A stretch of 64,000 bases of DNA from Metallyticus violacea (taxonomy: Eukaryota > Arthropoda > Insecta > Mantodea > Metallyticidae). The stretch lies in the NCBI GenBank assembly GCA_030762175.1, contig CM060846.1, positions 306,562,512 to 306,626,511 of the forward strand. The letters run 5' to 3'. The notes beneath the pieces are model-generated. The model was not told the DNA's origin. It did no database searches and saw only the letters and a program-made list of their open reading frames with translations. Each line of letters begins with the position of its first letter. Within the stretch, counting starts at the first letter, position 1. The position numbers and the translations under genes are program-made. This document shows positions 23,906 to 35,392 of this stretch, piece by piece.

Positions 23906-24835
23906 TCATTTTTCTTTCTTCACAACTTTTACTTGCACTTTCTTAGGTGGAATCCAATGAAGAATATTGGGATCAACCAACAATCGTGGTTTCTTGAAAT
24001 TTCCAGAATGAATATATTTCTGAATACTTTTTAATGGAACGAAAACAGTTCTATCATTCTTCCAGTATTTTACAAGTTTTAATTCTTCCAGTGTTGCTAT
24101 AATATCACTCTTTGCAATACTGGTCATTTGACTAAGATCTTTGAGGGAAATTACTCCTCGATATTCTTTAAGAATATTAAGGATTATCCAAGTCCAGTAT
24201 GAATGATAGCTTAATCGACCAAGATCTGACAATGGTCTCTCTGGACTACCTACTACACCCTCTAGCTTTGAAAGCTCATAACTGAAAGCTATTAGCAATT
24301 TGCCATAGCCCTGAAGTTGGAATGGGGGGAGAGTCAAAATGCATGCCACATTATAGCCATCAGGTGATTCCTTTTCTTTGGAAAAGTATCCCACAAGGTG
24401 AGAACCCTTGTTATCTACTTCACATAATATATAAAATAAGAAAGGTTCTACATCAAAGAAAAGAGTTTTGTGATCAAGAAACAATTTTGCCAGCAGGCAC
24501 AAATTCTGGCAGTAGATCTTATGGTCCTTCCCATCTACCTCCCATATTGCAATAGAGCCTCTTCTGTAGATTTCCTTTCCAGGCGGTTGTCTAGCAATAC
24601 ATTCACTCATGTGGTACCTGAAAGTCTTTTCTAAACGCATGTATTTCAAGCAGAATTCACAAATCCATAATTTTGTTTGTTTGCCATATTCATCTGGATA
24701 GGGGCTAAAATACCAGGTGTCAATTTCATATTTTCCAATTTGGATTCTTTCTATATACTTCACATTGGTTAAAGCTTCATGTTCTTTCTCAAGAGCTGCT
24801 GAAGTTGGATCAATCTCGTCATCACTGTTTTCACT
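23906..24835 (-). CDS. KAT8: MOF/KAT8-type MYST histone acetyltransferase, last coding exon
   Basis: Encodes 309 residues holding the whole MYST catalytic domain. KAT8/MOF acetylates histone H4 Lys16 in MSL and NSL complexes in the nucleus. Visible in order: MOF-like linker [20 protein letters not shown]2HC zinc finger CEFCLKYM...H...[21 protein letters not shown] with the Lys autoacetylated in MYST enzymes; [20 protein letters not shown] with the conserved Cys; acetyl-CoA loop [17 protein letters not shown] with the catalytic Glu; a winged-helix-like C terminus ending VVKKEK. The linker and [12 protein letters not shown] sequence favour KAT8 over KAT5. The N-terminal chromo-barrel domain is absent. 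The frame is preceded in frame by TTGTTGTTCCAG, a good 3' splice site, so translation should enter from an upstream exon at higher coordinates; none was recognised. Oddity: QRRGYGK is nearly invariant in the family but is QLQGYGK here, so a 5'-truncated or decaying copy cannot be excluded. Confidence 0.93.
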   Translation of the reverse strand, partial: SENSDDEIDPTSAALEKEHEALTNVKYIERIQIGKYEIDTWYFSPYPDEYGKQTKLWICEFCLKYMRLEKTFRYHMSECIARQPPGKEIYRRGSIAIWEVDGKDHKIYCQNLCLLAKLFLDHKTLFFDVEPFLFYILCEVDNKGSHLVGYFSKEKESPDGYNVACILTLPPFQLQGYGKLLIAFSYELSKLEGVVGSPERPLSDLGRLSYHSYWTWIILNILKEYRGVISLKDLSQMTSIAKSDIIATLEELKLVKYWKNDRTVFVPLKSIQKYIHSGNFKKPRLLVDPNILHWIPPKKVQVKVVKKEK

Positions 24836-24848
24836 CTGGAACAACAAA
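24836..24848 (-). other. 3' splice acceptor of the KAT8 exon
   Basis: Minus strand reads TTTGTTGTTCCAG immediately before the first MOF-like codons; T-rich tract followed by CAG. Homology to MOF stops close to this point, which supports an intron here. Confidence 0.7.
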
Positions 24849-24883
24849 AACTTGAAAATACCTAAACGTGATAAAGGAATATA

Positions 24884-24885
<2 letters not shown>

Positions 24886-24931
<46 letters not shown>
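24886..24931. repeat. (ATT)n microsatellite in the KAT8 intron
   Basis: About 15 uninterrupted ATT triplets, 50 bp upstream (in gene sense) of the inferred KAT8 splice acceptor. Confidence 0.95.
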
Positions 24932-24932
<1 letters not shown>

Positions 24933-26600
24933 GACAGTAATACAAACAGCAATTTGCTAATAGACATGCATAGACAAGTTTCAAACATCATCAGTAGTAA
25001 ATAGTTATATCCACGTATACTTAAATATTGTCAGCACATATATTTGTAATTTATCTATCTTGTTTATAAAATAATTTCTTAATCCTGTTTGGCACTTTTC
25101 TCTTTTGAATTCCGATCTTTTGCGATTTTTTAACTTATTATAGAGAATTTTACCTATAATTAGGGAATCCTTCAGTGGCTTTTCTGTTTACATTAAACAT
25201 TATTTTGAGTATGACTGCTATAATTATGGCAATCTCTGTTTAGAATTTTGTCTTGCTTATTATTTACCATAGCTAGAATTACTTTATTTACATATAATGT
25301 TATTATATTTAACATTCTGGATTTTCCAAAAATACTTCTACATGAAACACTTGTGTCTACTCCATACACACATTTGAAACTTTTTTCTATAATTAACATA
25401 GTAATTATTTTTAATGTTTACTTCATATCAAATATGCTAAAAATTATGACCAAGAATACGTTTTTTATATGAATGTTATGAAATATTCATTGATTTTATT
25501 TGCAGTAATCTATAGGTAAGGCTTCTCTTTGGGCCTGAGAGAGTAAGGTACATACAGTCCTAGCTTTTTGACTGAAATGTTTTACAGCAGTCATTTTCAG
25601 AGCAAGCAAATTATTATTAAAACTTCAGGTACATCAACAATAGTCATTGTAATCATATATTTTTATTTAACCACTGTTTTAATTCTTGGTAACCATTTAT
25701 GAAAAATTTTTATTACCCTTAAAATGTATCCTAAGATATTTTTATTATTCTTACTTTTCCCTTGGTTCTTTAAAGTAGTTCTTTAAATTCCAGCAAAAGT
25801 AACACACAGTTTAAAATTCCTCCTTTAGAAGCATTATGGTGAATGAGAGAAAAGTGTGTTGCTTAAACTATATTTTTTACTGCAAAAATAGTCTATGCTA
25901 TTTTTCATTAAATTTCTCAAAAATGTGTTAATATAAGCTAAAAAGACGATTCACGATACAGGACGATTCAAAAGTCTGGACCCATAGTATAGGATAACTC
26001 TATTGCTATCACAGACAGCAAAATATTTGAAATGACAAAATACCTACAAATGAAAAGCAAGGTGCATTAAATGGCATTGACTGTTGACATCAATGGGACT
26101 GATGATGTACAGATTAGCCTGTCGGGCATGTAATGTAGGGCCAAGAGCAGTCAGTGCATCTTATTAAAAACATATTCCCCTCTGTTTAGTTTCACTATCT
26201 GTAGTGCTAATAATGCAGTTGTATAATATAATGTAATATAATTCAAATTTACGTTCTATGGCACCAGACTTCTGAATCACCTTTGGTGCACTACTCCTGT
26301 TAATGCTTCATAAGCTGAAGTAATAGAAATAAAGGAAAAACTAGCCATTAAAAGAACTATTTTAGAAACATGACCATGGAGATGAAACTTAATTGGCAAG
26401 TATGAAGCTACATTGCTCATTAAGCTCATTCATTGACTGCTAAGAAAGGTGGGTGCCTAAATTGTTACTGACAGCACAGCAACTATACAGCAGTACATGC
26501 GATTTCTACATTCACATTTTGCAATGGACTGGAGAAATGATAAGGAGAAAAGATATATGAAGAAGCAAATTTTTTTGTTAATGGAAATCTTATGCAGAAA
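24932..26600. other. Probable KAT8 intron or spacer
   Basis: No exon-like block with MOF chromo-barrel similarity was seen. AT-rich, no known repeat recognised. The GACGATTCAAAAGTCTGGAC block at 25962 looks like a transposon end but was not matched to a partner. Confidence 0.45.
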
Positions 26601-26604
26601 GTAA

Positions 26605-27064
26605 AATAAGATTTATGAGTAGTCGGAAGCTTTCATGGCCAGAGTTAGACTTATAACTAGAAGTTTCTTCCGGGCTTGGAAGCCATGATCTGTTGGAGCT
26701 AAGGAGTCCAAACGTTTCATCCCCACCTGCAGAGGACATTTTCAGTGATGCGATCTGAGTCTTCTAGGCGAAGGTTCTGGCATGACTGAAGTGCCAGCTG
26801 GAGGTGTTATATTTATACATGGGCTGCTTGAAAGGGATTGGTTCGACTGGAGCAGGGGGTGTATACTCGGAGGGCAGGGCATCTCCGCTCTGATCGGTGA
26901 CACCTCCAGCTGGCATTTCAGTCATGCCAGAACCTCCTAGAAGATTCAGACCACGCCACTGATGATGTCCTCCACAGGTGGGGATGAAACGTTTGGACTC
27001 CTTAGCTCCAACAGACCACGGCTTCCAAGCCCGAAAGAAATTTTTAGTTATAATAAGATTTATG
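26605..27064. mobile_element. Foldback PLE-like element H
   Basis: Inverted repeat with arms of about 150 bp (26649-26812 and 26905-27045) around a ~95-bp GC-richer centre. The 13-mer AATAAGATTTATG flanks it at 26605-26617 and 27052-27064. Each arm holds the hammerhead region (GGGATGAAACGTTTGGAC) and no coding sequence. GC content is well above its surroundings. Confidence 0.82.
26956..26996 (+). ncRNA. Hammerhead-ribozyme-like motif, family H
   Basis: CCA (stem I), CTGATGA, stem II TCC-T-CCAC/GTGG-GGA with one bulged base and a 2-nt loop, GAAA, then C-G with zero loop, GTT, TGG closing stem I. Minimal zero-loop stem III is known in PLE hammerheads. The left-arm copy has CTGAAAA and is probably dead. 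Confidence 0.66.
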
Positions 27065-27430
27065 TAAATATAACATTTAATTTCATGTCGGAACCAATAC
27101 AGTGAAGCGACTATTATGTTCTTAATTATCTAGTGAGTCGATTTGATAATCTTATGCTTATGAGCTGGGAATATAGGAAAAAATGTATATAAAAAGTATG
27201 AGGATAAGGTTATGAATTTTGAGATCCCAACAGAAGATAAATTAATCCAGAAGTTCATAAAATGTCCACGAGAGCTACACCAAGTCCAGCCAACCATCAA
27301 CAAAGCTGACAGTCGACTCACAACTGAGGATGCAGACAAAAGTCTGCAAAACTAGTTTTGCAAAATTCAGCAGTAAGTGGAGCATAAGATTATCAAATCG
27401 ACTTACTAGATAATTAAGAAGATTTATGTA
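27055..27430 (+). mobile_element. Short PLE of family D, adjacent to element H
   Basis: A ~45-bp terminal piece inverted at 27118-27165 is followed by a plus-strand endonuclease C-terminal fragment (27166-27345, MNFEIPTEDKLIQKFIKCPR readable) and the terminal repeat to ~27416. AAGATTTATGTA occurs at 27055-27066 and 27419-27430, a candidate 12-bp target-site duplication overlapping the right duplication of element H. Confidence 0.65.
27321..27360 (+). ncRNA. Hammerhead-like motif with perfect stem II, altered GAAA
   Basis: CAA (stem I), CTGAGGA, GCAGAC/GTCTGC perfect 6-bp stem II with tetraloop, AAAA instead of GAAA, C-TA-G, GTT, TTG closing stem I. Relative to the other D copies, stem I changes from ACAG/CTGT to CAA/TTG with pairing kept. 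Loss of G12 should cripple catalysis. Confidence 0.6.
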
Positions 27431-27929
27431 TCTTTTCTCACTGTTATTTCCATTTGTCCCAAGATGTTCAAGCCTGTTCAAGCTTATTGTGCATGTGTGC
27501 ACGCACACACATACCATACTGAAACAAAATCACTATTTTTATAATTTTATTTTTAAGCACAGGAAGGATTACTTTTTTGTTTGTTTTTTGTAATTCTAAT
27601 GGCAAACTTTAGAACACATTCTTTCTTGCTACCCAGTAGACAGATTGTATGTTAGATTCTGTCCTTTTATATGTATTTATTTCACTGCATTGAAGTAGGC
27701 GGCCCTTGATCATAATGGTGGTTGGCTCCTTGCAGATGGTCATGCAAGTGATATTTTTTATATTAGTTCTGCACAGATGGCTAGCCAAGCATTTATGATG
27801 TGTATATAGTCTGAACATTGTTACTGCATCTTTTCTTGATGCTTGTAAATATTTATTCCAGGTATTCTTTATCTGTTTCCATGATTTACCTTTAGATTCA
27901 GTTTTTTGCTTTCATTCTACACTGTGTTT

Positions 27930-27976
27930 ATATTTAATTTGCTTATGGTGAAGATGTATTGGGGGAATTTACTTTT

Positions 27977-28031
<55 letters not shown>

Positions 28032-31000
28032 GTCAGAGTGTTATTGATGATGTATTATGGCCAGTCAACATGGGGTTTATTGTGAGCAATTTTAAGATAC
28101 TTAATTTTAACTCAAATAGAGGTTATTTTCCGCTGGTAGTGGATATAAAAATTCAATCAGAGTATGTAGTGGATAATTCAGGGGAAGGGGTGAATGGGAC
28201 TGGCCAATATACTATTTTTAAATGGAAGGAGTTCCGAGAAACAAATTTAAACAGACTCTGGAATCAAAGTATGGTCAAATATACCAACATGGAATAAGTT
28301 ATATGTTAAAAAATAATGAAGTAGAAAAGGCAATCAAAAGTATAAATACATTAATGCAAAGACTGGAGATGGAATGAAAAACAGGATGGGAGTTGGGGAT
28401 AGGAGTGAAGATTGGTATGATGATGAATGTAAAGTAACAAAAAAAGTGCTGAAGCAAATGCTGATAAAATGGAGAGAGGCAGGGGATGAGGAGTCAAAGA
28501 AAGAATATTTAGAGGGGAAAATATTTTATAACTTGATGATGGAGAGCAAGAAACATGAGTGGAGAAGAAAAAAATGTGAAGAATTTAATCAGGATATTAA
28601 GTGAAGGAAATATTAGTAGGACATGGAAAATGTTAAAAAGTAACTAAGCTTGTAACTAAATCCAACATAAATCCAGGAGAGTGGATAAGATATTTTAGAA
28701 CTCCTTTTAGTGAGCATAGTGGTTTAAAAACAATGCCAAGGTTAGAAGTAGGAATGGTCTATATAGAAATGTTAGATAGTGAGGTGAGGGATGAACAAGT
28801 AGTTAAACAAGTGAAATTAATGAAAAAGAATAAAGCAACAGGAATAGATGGTATCCCACCAGAATTTATAAAAGAATGGTGTTGTGATGTAAACAGAGTT
28901 AAGTTACTGACAGGACTGTTTAACTTAATTATGGCTAAGGAAAGTGTATCAGAAAGTTGGAGGAAAGCAATCATTTACCCAATATACAAAGGTAAGGGAA
29001 GTGTAGATATGCCAAAAAATTACAGAGGTATTGCATTATTATCAAATGTTCGAAAAGTTTTTACAGGCATTTTGACAAATCGGCTATAAAATTGCATTGA
29101 GGAATATAAAATTATTTCAGAATTCCAAATGGGATTTTGCAGGGGCAGATGCACAATGGATAATATATTCATTATAAAAACATTAGTGGACAAATATTTA
29201 ATAAAGATAAGAGAGGAAAACTGTATATGGCATTTGTTGGCTTAGAGAAAGCATATGACTGCATGGAGTTACAATTGTTATGGGATAAATTACTGAGTAA
29301 GGGAGTAAGTTTTCATATGGTGAATATTCTCAAAGCATTACACAAGAGAAATACGTTCTGTGTGAAAGATGGGGAAGGAATGGTAACAAGAGAAATAATT
29401 CAAGAGAAGGGGTTAAGACAAGGGTGTAAGTAAGGCCCAGTGCTATTTAATTTGTTTATTGATGACATTCTAACAAAGGTAAGAAAGAGTAACAATTTAT
29501 TGCCAGTTATTAATAATGTCACAATCCTGGGGTTATTATTTGCAGATGATTTAGTTGTTGGATCCATCTCAACAAATGGCTTAAAGCAATCCTTGCAGCA
29601 AATAGACAAAAACTGTAATGATTGGGACTTGAAGGTAAATCAGGAGAAGACTCATATAGTAATATTCAAGAAAGGTGCAAAATTGAGTAAATATGAGAAG
29701 TGGAGGAAAGGAGATAAAGAATATAAGGTAGTTAGGGATTGCATTTATCTAGAAGTTAAAATTAAGGGGGGTGGAAAATGGGAAAAGCAAAAATAATTAG
29801 CTTTGACAAATGGGAAAGGAGCAATGGCAGCAGTTAGAGGTTGCAAATATAAATTACCAGATATAAATGTTAAGTGGCTGGAAAAAAAATATAGTATGGT
29901 GGTTGAGGCAAAAATGTTGTATGGTATGGAAATTTAGGGACTGGAAGGAGGATGGGAAATTGTGGATGTTGTGCATAGGATGCTTTGTACAGAAAATTTT
30001 AGGTGTACCAAGTACAACAGCAAAGGAAGCAGCAACAACTGAAATGGGAAGAGTGGCAAGGAAAGGTGTGATTATGGAAAGAGCTCTCAAATATTGGTTC
30101 AGAATCCTTAGATGAAAGAAATTTTTAAAGGAAATGCTTAGAATTTCAAGAAAAGAGTCTAAGGAGCAATGGGTGGAGTAATAGTCATAGGATAATTCTG
30201 AAGAACAATGGAATGGGGGACATTTGGAGGAGGGAGAAAAATGAAAAGGGTTTTTGCAAAGTAGTAAGAGATTGGAAGGTGTAGAAATACAAAAACTGTT
30301 TAGTGAGATAGCGGGCAAAAGATCTTTAGTATTTTATATACCAATGAAAAACAAATGGGAAAGAGAGAAGTATATTGATAAATCAAATAAAGAACAAAGT
30401 GAGTGTATTGCATGGTTAAGAGCAGGTGTGTGGAGATTAAAAGGAATAAGGAAAGAGTTTCCTCAGAATCAGTGCCCAATATGTAGGGGAAAGGAAGATA
30501 TGGAACATATAGTGTTTGAGTGCAAAGGGGCGGGACTCTGGAGGAAAAAGTTTGTAAATGAGAAATGGTTTAAATTAGATAGAAAAATAGCCTTAATGAA
30601 AATCTTTAGTAAAGATAGCAGGAATATAGGGGAATTCCTGAGCAAAGTTAAAAATAAATGGAACTGGGTGCTGAGAAGGGAAGTAAATCAAATAACTTAA
30701 AATGTTGCATTTGTTTAATCATATTAGGATGCAGATAAAGGTGATTATGGTTGGGAGTGGGTTATAACGTTATTATATTTGAAATGTAGCATTTAGTATG
30801 CATTTGAGAAATAAAATCATTATTAGTTTGCAGAGGCTGTAGCTGGCTAACAAAATAATGGTATTGAGGAGTAATGAAAAATTTTTATTTAGGAACTTGG
30901 ATTGGTCTGAGCCTGGTCCCCTGGAATTCCAGTAAGCTGCTGATGAACCGGGGATTGGGGACCGAAGCAATCATGGTGGAAATATTGTATTGTTCAATTG

Positions 31001-31138
31001 TGTTAGAACTCGGATAAAGGTGATAGAATAAAACTAATTATTGTATTTATATTTTTTGTAAATGTAAGGGGGCATACCCTTTAGGCTTGGGCCAGATTTG
31101 TTCTTAGCATATTAATAAATTTCAATTTCAATTTATTT
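27930..31138 (+). pseudogene. APE-type LINE retrotransposon, degenerate
   Basis: Plus-strand blocks in several frames. End of the apurinic-endonuclease domain (GEFTFV, Asn run, GQSVIDDVL...PLVVDI, 27960-28150). RT: KKNKATGIDGIPPEFIKEW and IIYPIYKGKG...NYRGIAL (28820-29040), FQMGFCRGRCTMDNIF (~29120), AFVGLEKAYD (29230), GLRQG (29412), LLFADDLVVG (29535). A thumb-like ALKYWFRIL block (~30090) precedes a C-terminal zinc knuckle CPICRGKEDMEHIVFEC (30475). The first RT catalytic Asp is Gly (FVG for FVD) and stops or frameshifts separate the blocks. The 3' end carries AATTTCAATTTCAATTT repeats near 31115. Clade was not determined. It is 5'-truncated and inactive. Confidence 0.87.
27980..28030 (+). 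repeat. (AAT)17 inside LINE endonuclease frame
   Basis: 17 uninterrupted AAT codons encode Asn in frame between GEFTFV and GQSVIDDVL of the LINE endonuclease, at a site where related proteins have a few polar residues. Confidence 0.92.
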
Positions 31139-31139
31139 T

Positions 31140-33000
31140 GTAAGTTAATCTGAGGCTATGGAAGGGCAATTTGGTCTTTTTTTGCTGTAGGCATGTTTCT
31201 TTCTCTTCCAATTTATTGTCTTGAAGGTTCACTACGATGGTGTTCACTGAAGAGCTATGATCTTACTTGTTTTTATGAGCTGTCTGATTGATTAGCATAT
31301 TTCCAATGTTTTGATATTTTGTTTGATGCTCTTGCTATAATAGCACATTTTGAATCTATTAATAGAACAGCTCCTAGACATTTTAAGACGTTATATGTAG
31401 GTGTTACAGTTGAGATAATGTGTTCTTTTATGTTGAGTTTGTTGTTGAGGTGTATTCCGAAATTTTTGTTAGTTTACTTTTACTGAATTGGGAATTTGTT
31501 GCTTGCAGATAGAAAGAATGATCATTATGTTTCAATGAGAAAAAATTATATAACGTTGCTGTATTAATTATCCTATTGTTTTCCTGTGTTCAAAGTCATA
31601 GTTTGATAAGGGCTTCAGTGATTTTATTTCCATTTTTTTTCTTTATTTGAATATTATATGACAAGTAATCTATAAACATGCAGTTCTTAATGCCTTTGAT
31701 TTGTTGTAATTGATATAGCAGTCCATTAGCATAGCTGTTAAATTATGAGGAGCTTGTGGTAGTCTGACTCTTGTGTTGTCGTATTTTGATGTTGCAATTC
31801 TATAGTTGGGTTATATTTGACAGAATGATAAAAATATGGTGAACCAGTATAACATTTACCTCTTGTTTAATTGTAACATTTTAAACAGTAATTGCTTTCC
31901 CAAATGGTATCATGCATTCCTTGAAAATCTACAAATACTCCTATGGCACTTTTTTCTGAATTAATGAGTTTTATATATCCTGTATCACCTACATATTTGT
32001 TATCATTTATATCTATTCTTTCTGAAACCAGCTTATTCTGGTGTTAAGAGGTTGTATTCTTCCATAAACCAGTTCAATCTATTCATTAACATTCATTCTT
32101 GTATTTTGGCTAATATTGATGCCAAAGTTATTGGTTTGCTGAATTTGAATTCTTTTGGAGACTAAGTTGGTTTTAATATTGAAATGCTTTTTGCTTTCAT
32201 AAAATCATTCGATAAGTTTCTTTGGAATTTCTTATTTAGTTATAGATGAATAGCAATAAATCTAAAGTTTTTGCACCAAAATGTTTAAAGTATTCTGGGT
32301 AGATCTGATCATCCCCCCCCCTACTCTTGTATTTTTTACTGCTAAGATTTATTAAAAATTTACATTGCTCTTTTGTTTGATTTTCTTGTGTCTTTGTTTA
32401 TAGATTATTTATTGTTCACTTTGTCTATAAATCTTTGTACTTTGGAAGATCTATAATTTAGATTATTCACAATTTAATGATATATTTTTCATTTCATAAT
32501 TTCTTTTTTCAAAAGGGCTACCTCTTTTTTCCACTTTGGTCTGTGTTCAAATGTTTTATTTTTTTCTGCAAATTTTTTGACTCGATTCCTTCTTTTTTTC
32601 AACATTTATAAATTCTTGTTCAAGAATGGTTTGTATACTTTTACTCTTCTTCTGATTATATTGTGTTTTGCACTGAGGAGGATGTTGTTTTTTTAGTTTT
32701 TTATTATATTGTCTATGTCAGATCTCTGTTTATGTTACTGTATTTCTCTTTCTTTATTTTCTATTTCTTATTGGTTCTTGAAATTAAATTTTATTATGTA
32801 CCATTACTTATAGGTTTGCTATTTTAGAGCCATACCTTAATCATTTATGATGTGTCATTTAGCTTGATTTGCAATGATTGTTTACATTATTGATAGGTCA
32901 GGGATATGGTTTGTCCTGTATAATGAAAATAAGTTGGAATGTAAGTGGCCTTGTACATGAAATTTATGTTGTTTGAGTCTGTAAATTCTGTTACTTTCTT
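31140..33000 (-). pseudogene. Second LINE reverse transcriptase relic
   Basis: Minus-strand fragments suggest a LINE RT: a GVFVDFQGMHDTIW-like block near 31930 (the first catalytic Asp block of RT) and NFGIHLNNKLNIKEHI near 31450, resembling the YLGI-LD-KL-HI block of Jockey/R1-like enzymes. Very many stops and frameshifts; limits are approximate. It abuts the 3' end of the plus-strand LINE. Confidence 0.55.
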
Positions 33001-34690
33001 TCTTACTGCATTGTGTAATTGTAGCTTCATCTAGGTAATGCTACATTTGTAGATCCTACTAAAAAGTGTTTTTATGAATTTCTTGATTGTCCAAACTGAA
33101 GTTGTTAGTGGGAAAGTTGTAGATTCCAATATGATAATTTTTTTTTCAAACTGTTAGATTTATCACTTCTATTGTGTCTGTATTTGTGTTTGGTATAACT
33201 GTTGCTTTTGATGTCAAGTCTGTCTTAACTGTGTCAGAATTCTACTTGCTATAGTGAATACATCATGTAATTTGACATATTCTAATATTTTTCATTTTGT
33301 TTCCATTCTCTATATGGTAATTTTGACATTACTTAATCCATTTGCATTTTATTGTAATATGAGAATGAATGAATTTATTTATTTCACTGATATCTTTAGA
33401 TAAACAAATTTATGTAAACTTTACCTAACTGGAATTTTATGGAATTTAATAAAAGGAATATGTGAAGGTTCACTTTGTTGATAAAGTTTACAACCTATTT
33501 GATTTTCTTAACAAACTGCCTGATGTAACCATGCCTTCAGCTCATCAGCAGCTTTCTACTGGAATCCAGAAGACTTGCGTCAACTGTACCTAAATAACAT
33601 TAAAATTGCAATTCTACTTTTTTCCAAACATTGCAAAATTGTTCTAATTGTTTCGTGCAACATATCATATCATATCACTTCAATTTGTGGATCCTATAAT
33701 GAGTTTAGCCAACTCTAAAAGAAATAGTATAACTTTAGGATCAGATTTCATCAGATATTACTTACATTATGTACATTTGATGAAACTGTCACATTCTTCA
33801 CATTTCACATTTTTAACTCTGGTGTAGAGTTTGTCAGTGATGGTGATTTTTTTTTTACATTAAAAATATTTTCTTAGAAAAAAAATATTAATGGTGGTTC
33901 TTATATTATTTATATCTAGAATGTTTACAAAATGGTAACTTGAAGTATTTGCATTAGTATATTTACAAAACTAAATTAATTCAATGGAGAAAAATTAGTA
34001 CACTAATGTTTTGATTATATGAAATTCTCCTATATATAGAAGATATGAGTGATAGGGTATCTTTTTAATGCTCACCTGAATTTATTTTTATTATTATGCA
34101 GTTCCTTATTACAAAACAGATGGGGAAGCAAGATATTGTGTGTAAGAGCTTCTGAATGGCTGTTACCCTGCTTTATTAAATTACCTTTTATCCCAAAATA
34201 AACTATCACAAGCTTAGGGCTGTCTGTCAAATCATTTTTGGTACAAAGGATTGTGTTGCATTTGTTTGAAAGGGTAACCATTAGGGAATATCAAGAATTT
34301 AGCTCTACTTTAAGCAAGGAGATATATTATTATGCACTGTGTGCTTTAATATAAGATGCTAACATTATAAACTGATATGTAGCTTTAATTGAACAAATCC
34401 TATTGCTGTTTTACACATGCAATTAAACATTTTTTTGCAGTAATCTTGACATTTCTAAAACATGAACACCAAAAATAATGTGTGATAATGTTTCACTTAA
34501 ACTGCCTTTATATGGGTTTATGAAACACTACTACATAATAAACCCAAATCTGCATACTGTAAAGTGTGTAAAACAGATATGCTATCCTGATGTGAAGATA
34601 TAACTCTTTAATTCACTTATGCAAACAAATAACTGGGCAACTGCAGTTCAAACAGCTCTAGATACATGCTGACTTTGTCAAAAAGAACTC
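33001..34690. other. AT-rich spacer with one short dispersed repeat
   Basis: Contains the 33525-33585 copy of the short repeat also found at 9205. Otherwise no gene or repeat recognised. Confidence 0.45.
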
Positions 34691-34694
34691 TTAT

Positions 34695-35392
34695 GTAGGG
34701 TGACCAGACATCCTCTTTTGTCTGAACATGTCCTCCTTTTTGTAAGTTATATACCTGAAATTTTAAAGTAATGTATTTTTATGCCTTTTTAAAGTAATTT
34801 GCCTTTAGGTGGTAGCAATATCAATGGAATATAATTTTTATTAACAGATAGTTAAATTATTGAGAGATAGAGGTGGAATATACTTTCTTGTGGATCTCTC
34901 TCTCTGCCTCTCTTCTTCCCCTCAACCATGAAGCTCTAAAGTTAGTTAGATGTTACCACTCATGCTAAAATGGCAAGGTAAGTTCAACAATCAGTTAGCA
35001 AATATCCTGAATTTAAAATTAAAAGAAATTATTTTGAAGCTTAAAGTAAAACTTGTGGTTTCAGAAGCTAATACCTCTGAAATACATTACTAAGCAATAT
35101 TGTATTTACACTAATGCATATTTTTAGTCCTTTGATAACTTAATATGTAGTATTACAATTTCCTCAACTTTCATATTTAGCTAACCATAAAATCAACATT
35201 ATTAAGTTTAATTATAAATATTTTACATGAAATAGATATAGGCATAATTTTAAGTGTGATACAAACTTAAATCTAAATGGATATTTTGTGTCCTCTTTTG
35301 TTGAATAATGTCCTCCTTTTCAAAGTCTTTTGTCCTCTTAGTTTTTTTGTTTTTCTTTTTAATCGATGTAAATATAGTCACCCTTATCTGAT
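34695..35392. mobile_element. Possible non-autonomous TIR element
   Basis: AGGGTGAC at the left end is matched inverted by GTCACCCT at the right end (~698 bp). Inside each end lies a direct repeat of TCCTCTTTTGT and TGTCCTCCTTTT blocks. No transposase frame; target-site duplication not clear. Confidence 0.45.

Noticed and set aside
23906..24835. KAT5/Tip60 or KAT6/7 rather than KAT8
   Set aside because: The linker [13 protein letters not shown] and the KIHIG-like [12 protein letters not shown] entry match MOF better than other MYST members as I recall them.
23906..24847. Start codon of the KAT8-like frame at TTG (24847)
   Set aside because: The first four codons are the end of a splice-acceptor sequence (TTGTTGTTCCAG); MOF-like sequence begins after CAG and the N-terminal domain is missing.
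27609..27818. 69-codon minus-strand frame with Cys/His residues as a zinc-finger or hAT fragment
   Set aside because: Spacing of Cys and His does not fit a known finger, and flanking sequence gives no supporting domain.
33542..33548. CTGATGA on the minus strand as a hammerhead
   Set aside because: No GAAA with a paired stem II follows within a sensible distance; the related copy at 9224-9230 also lacks it.
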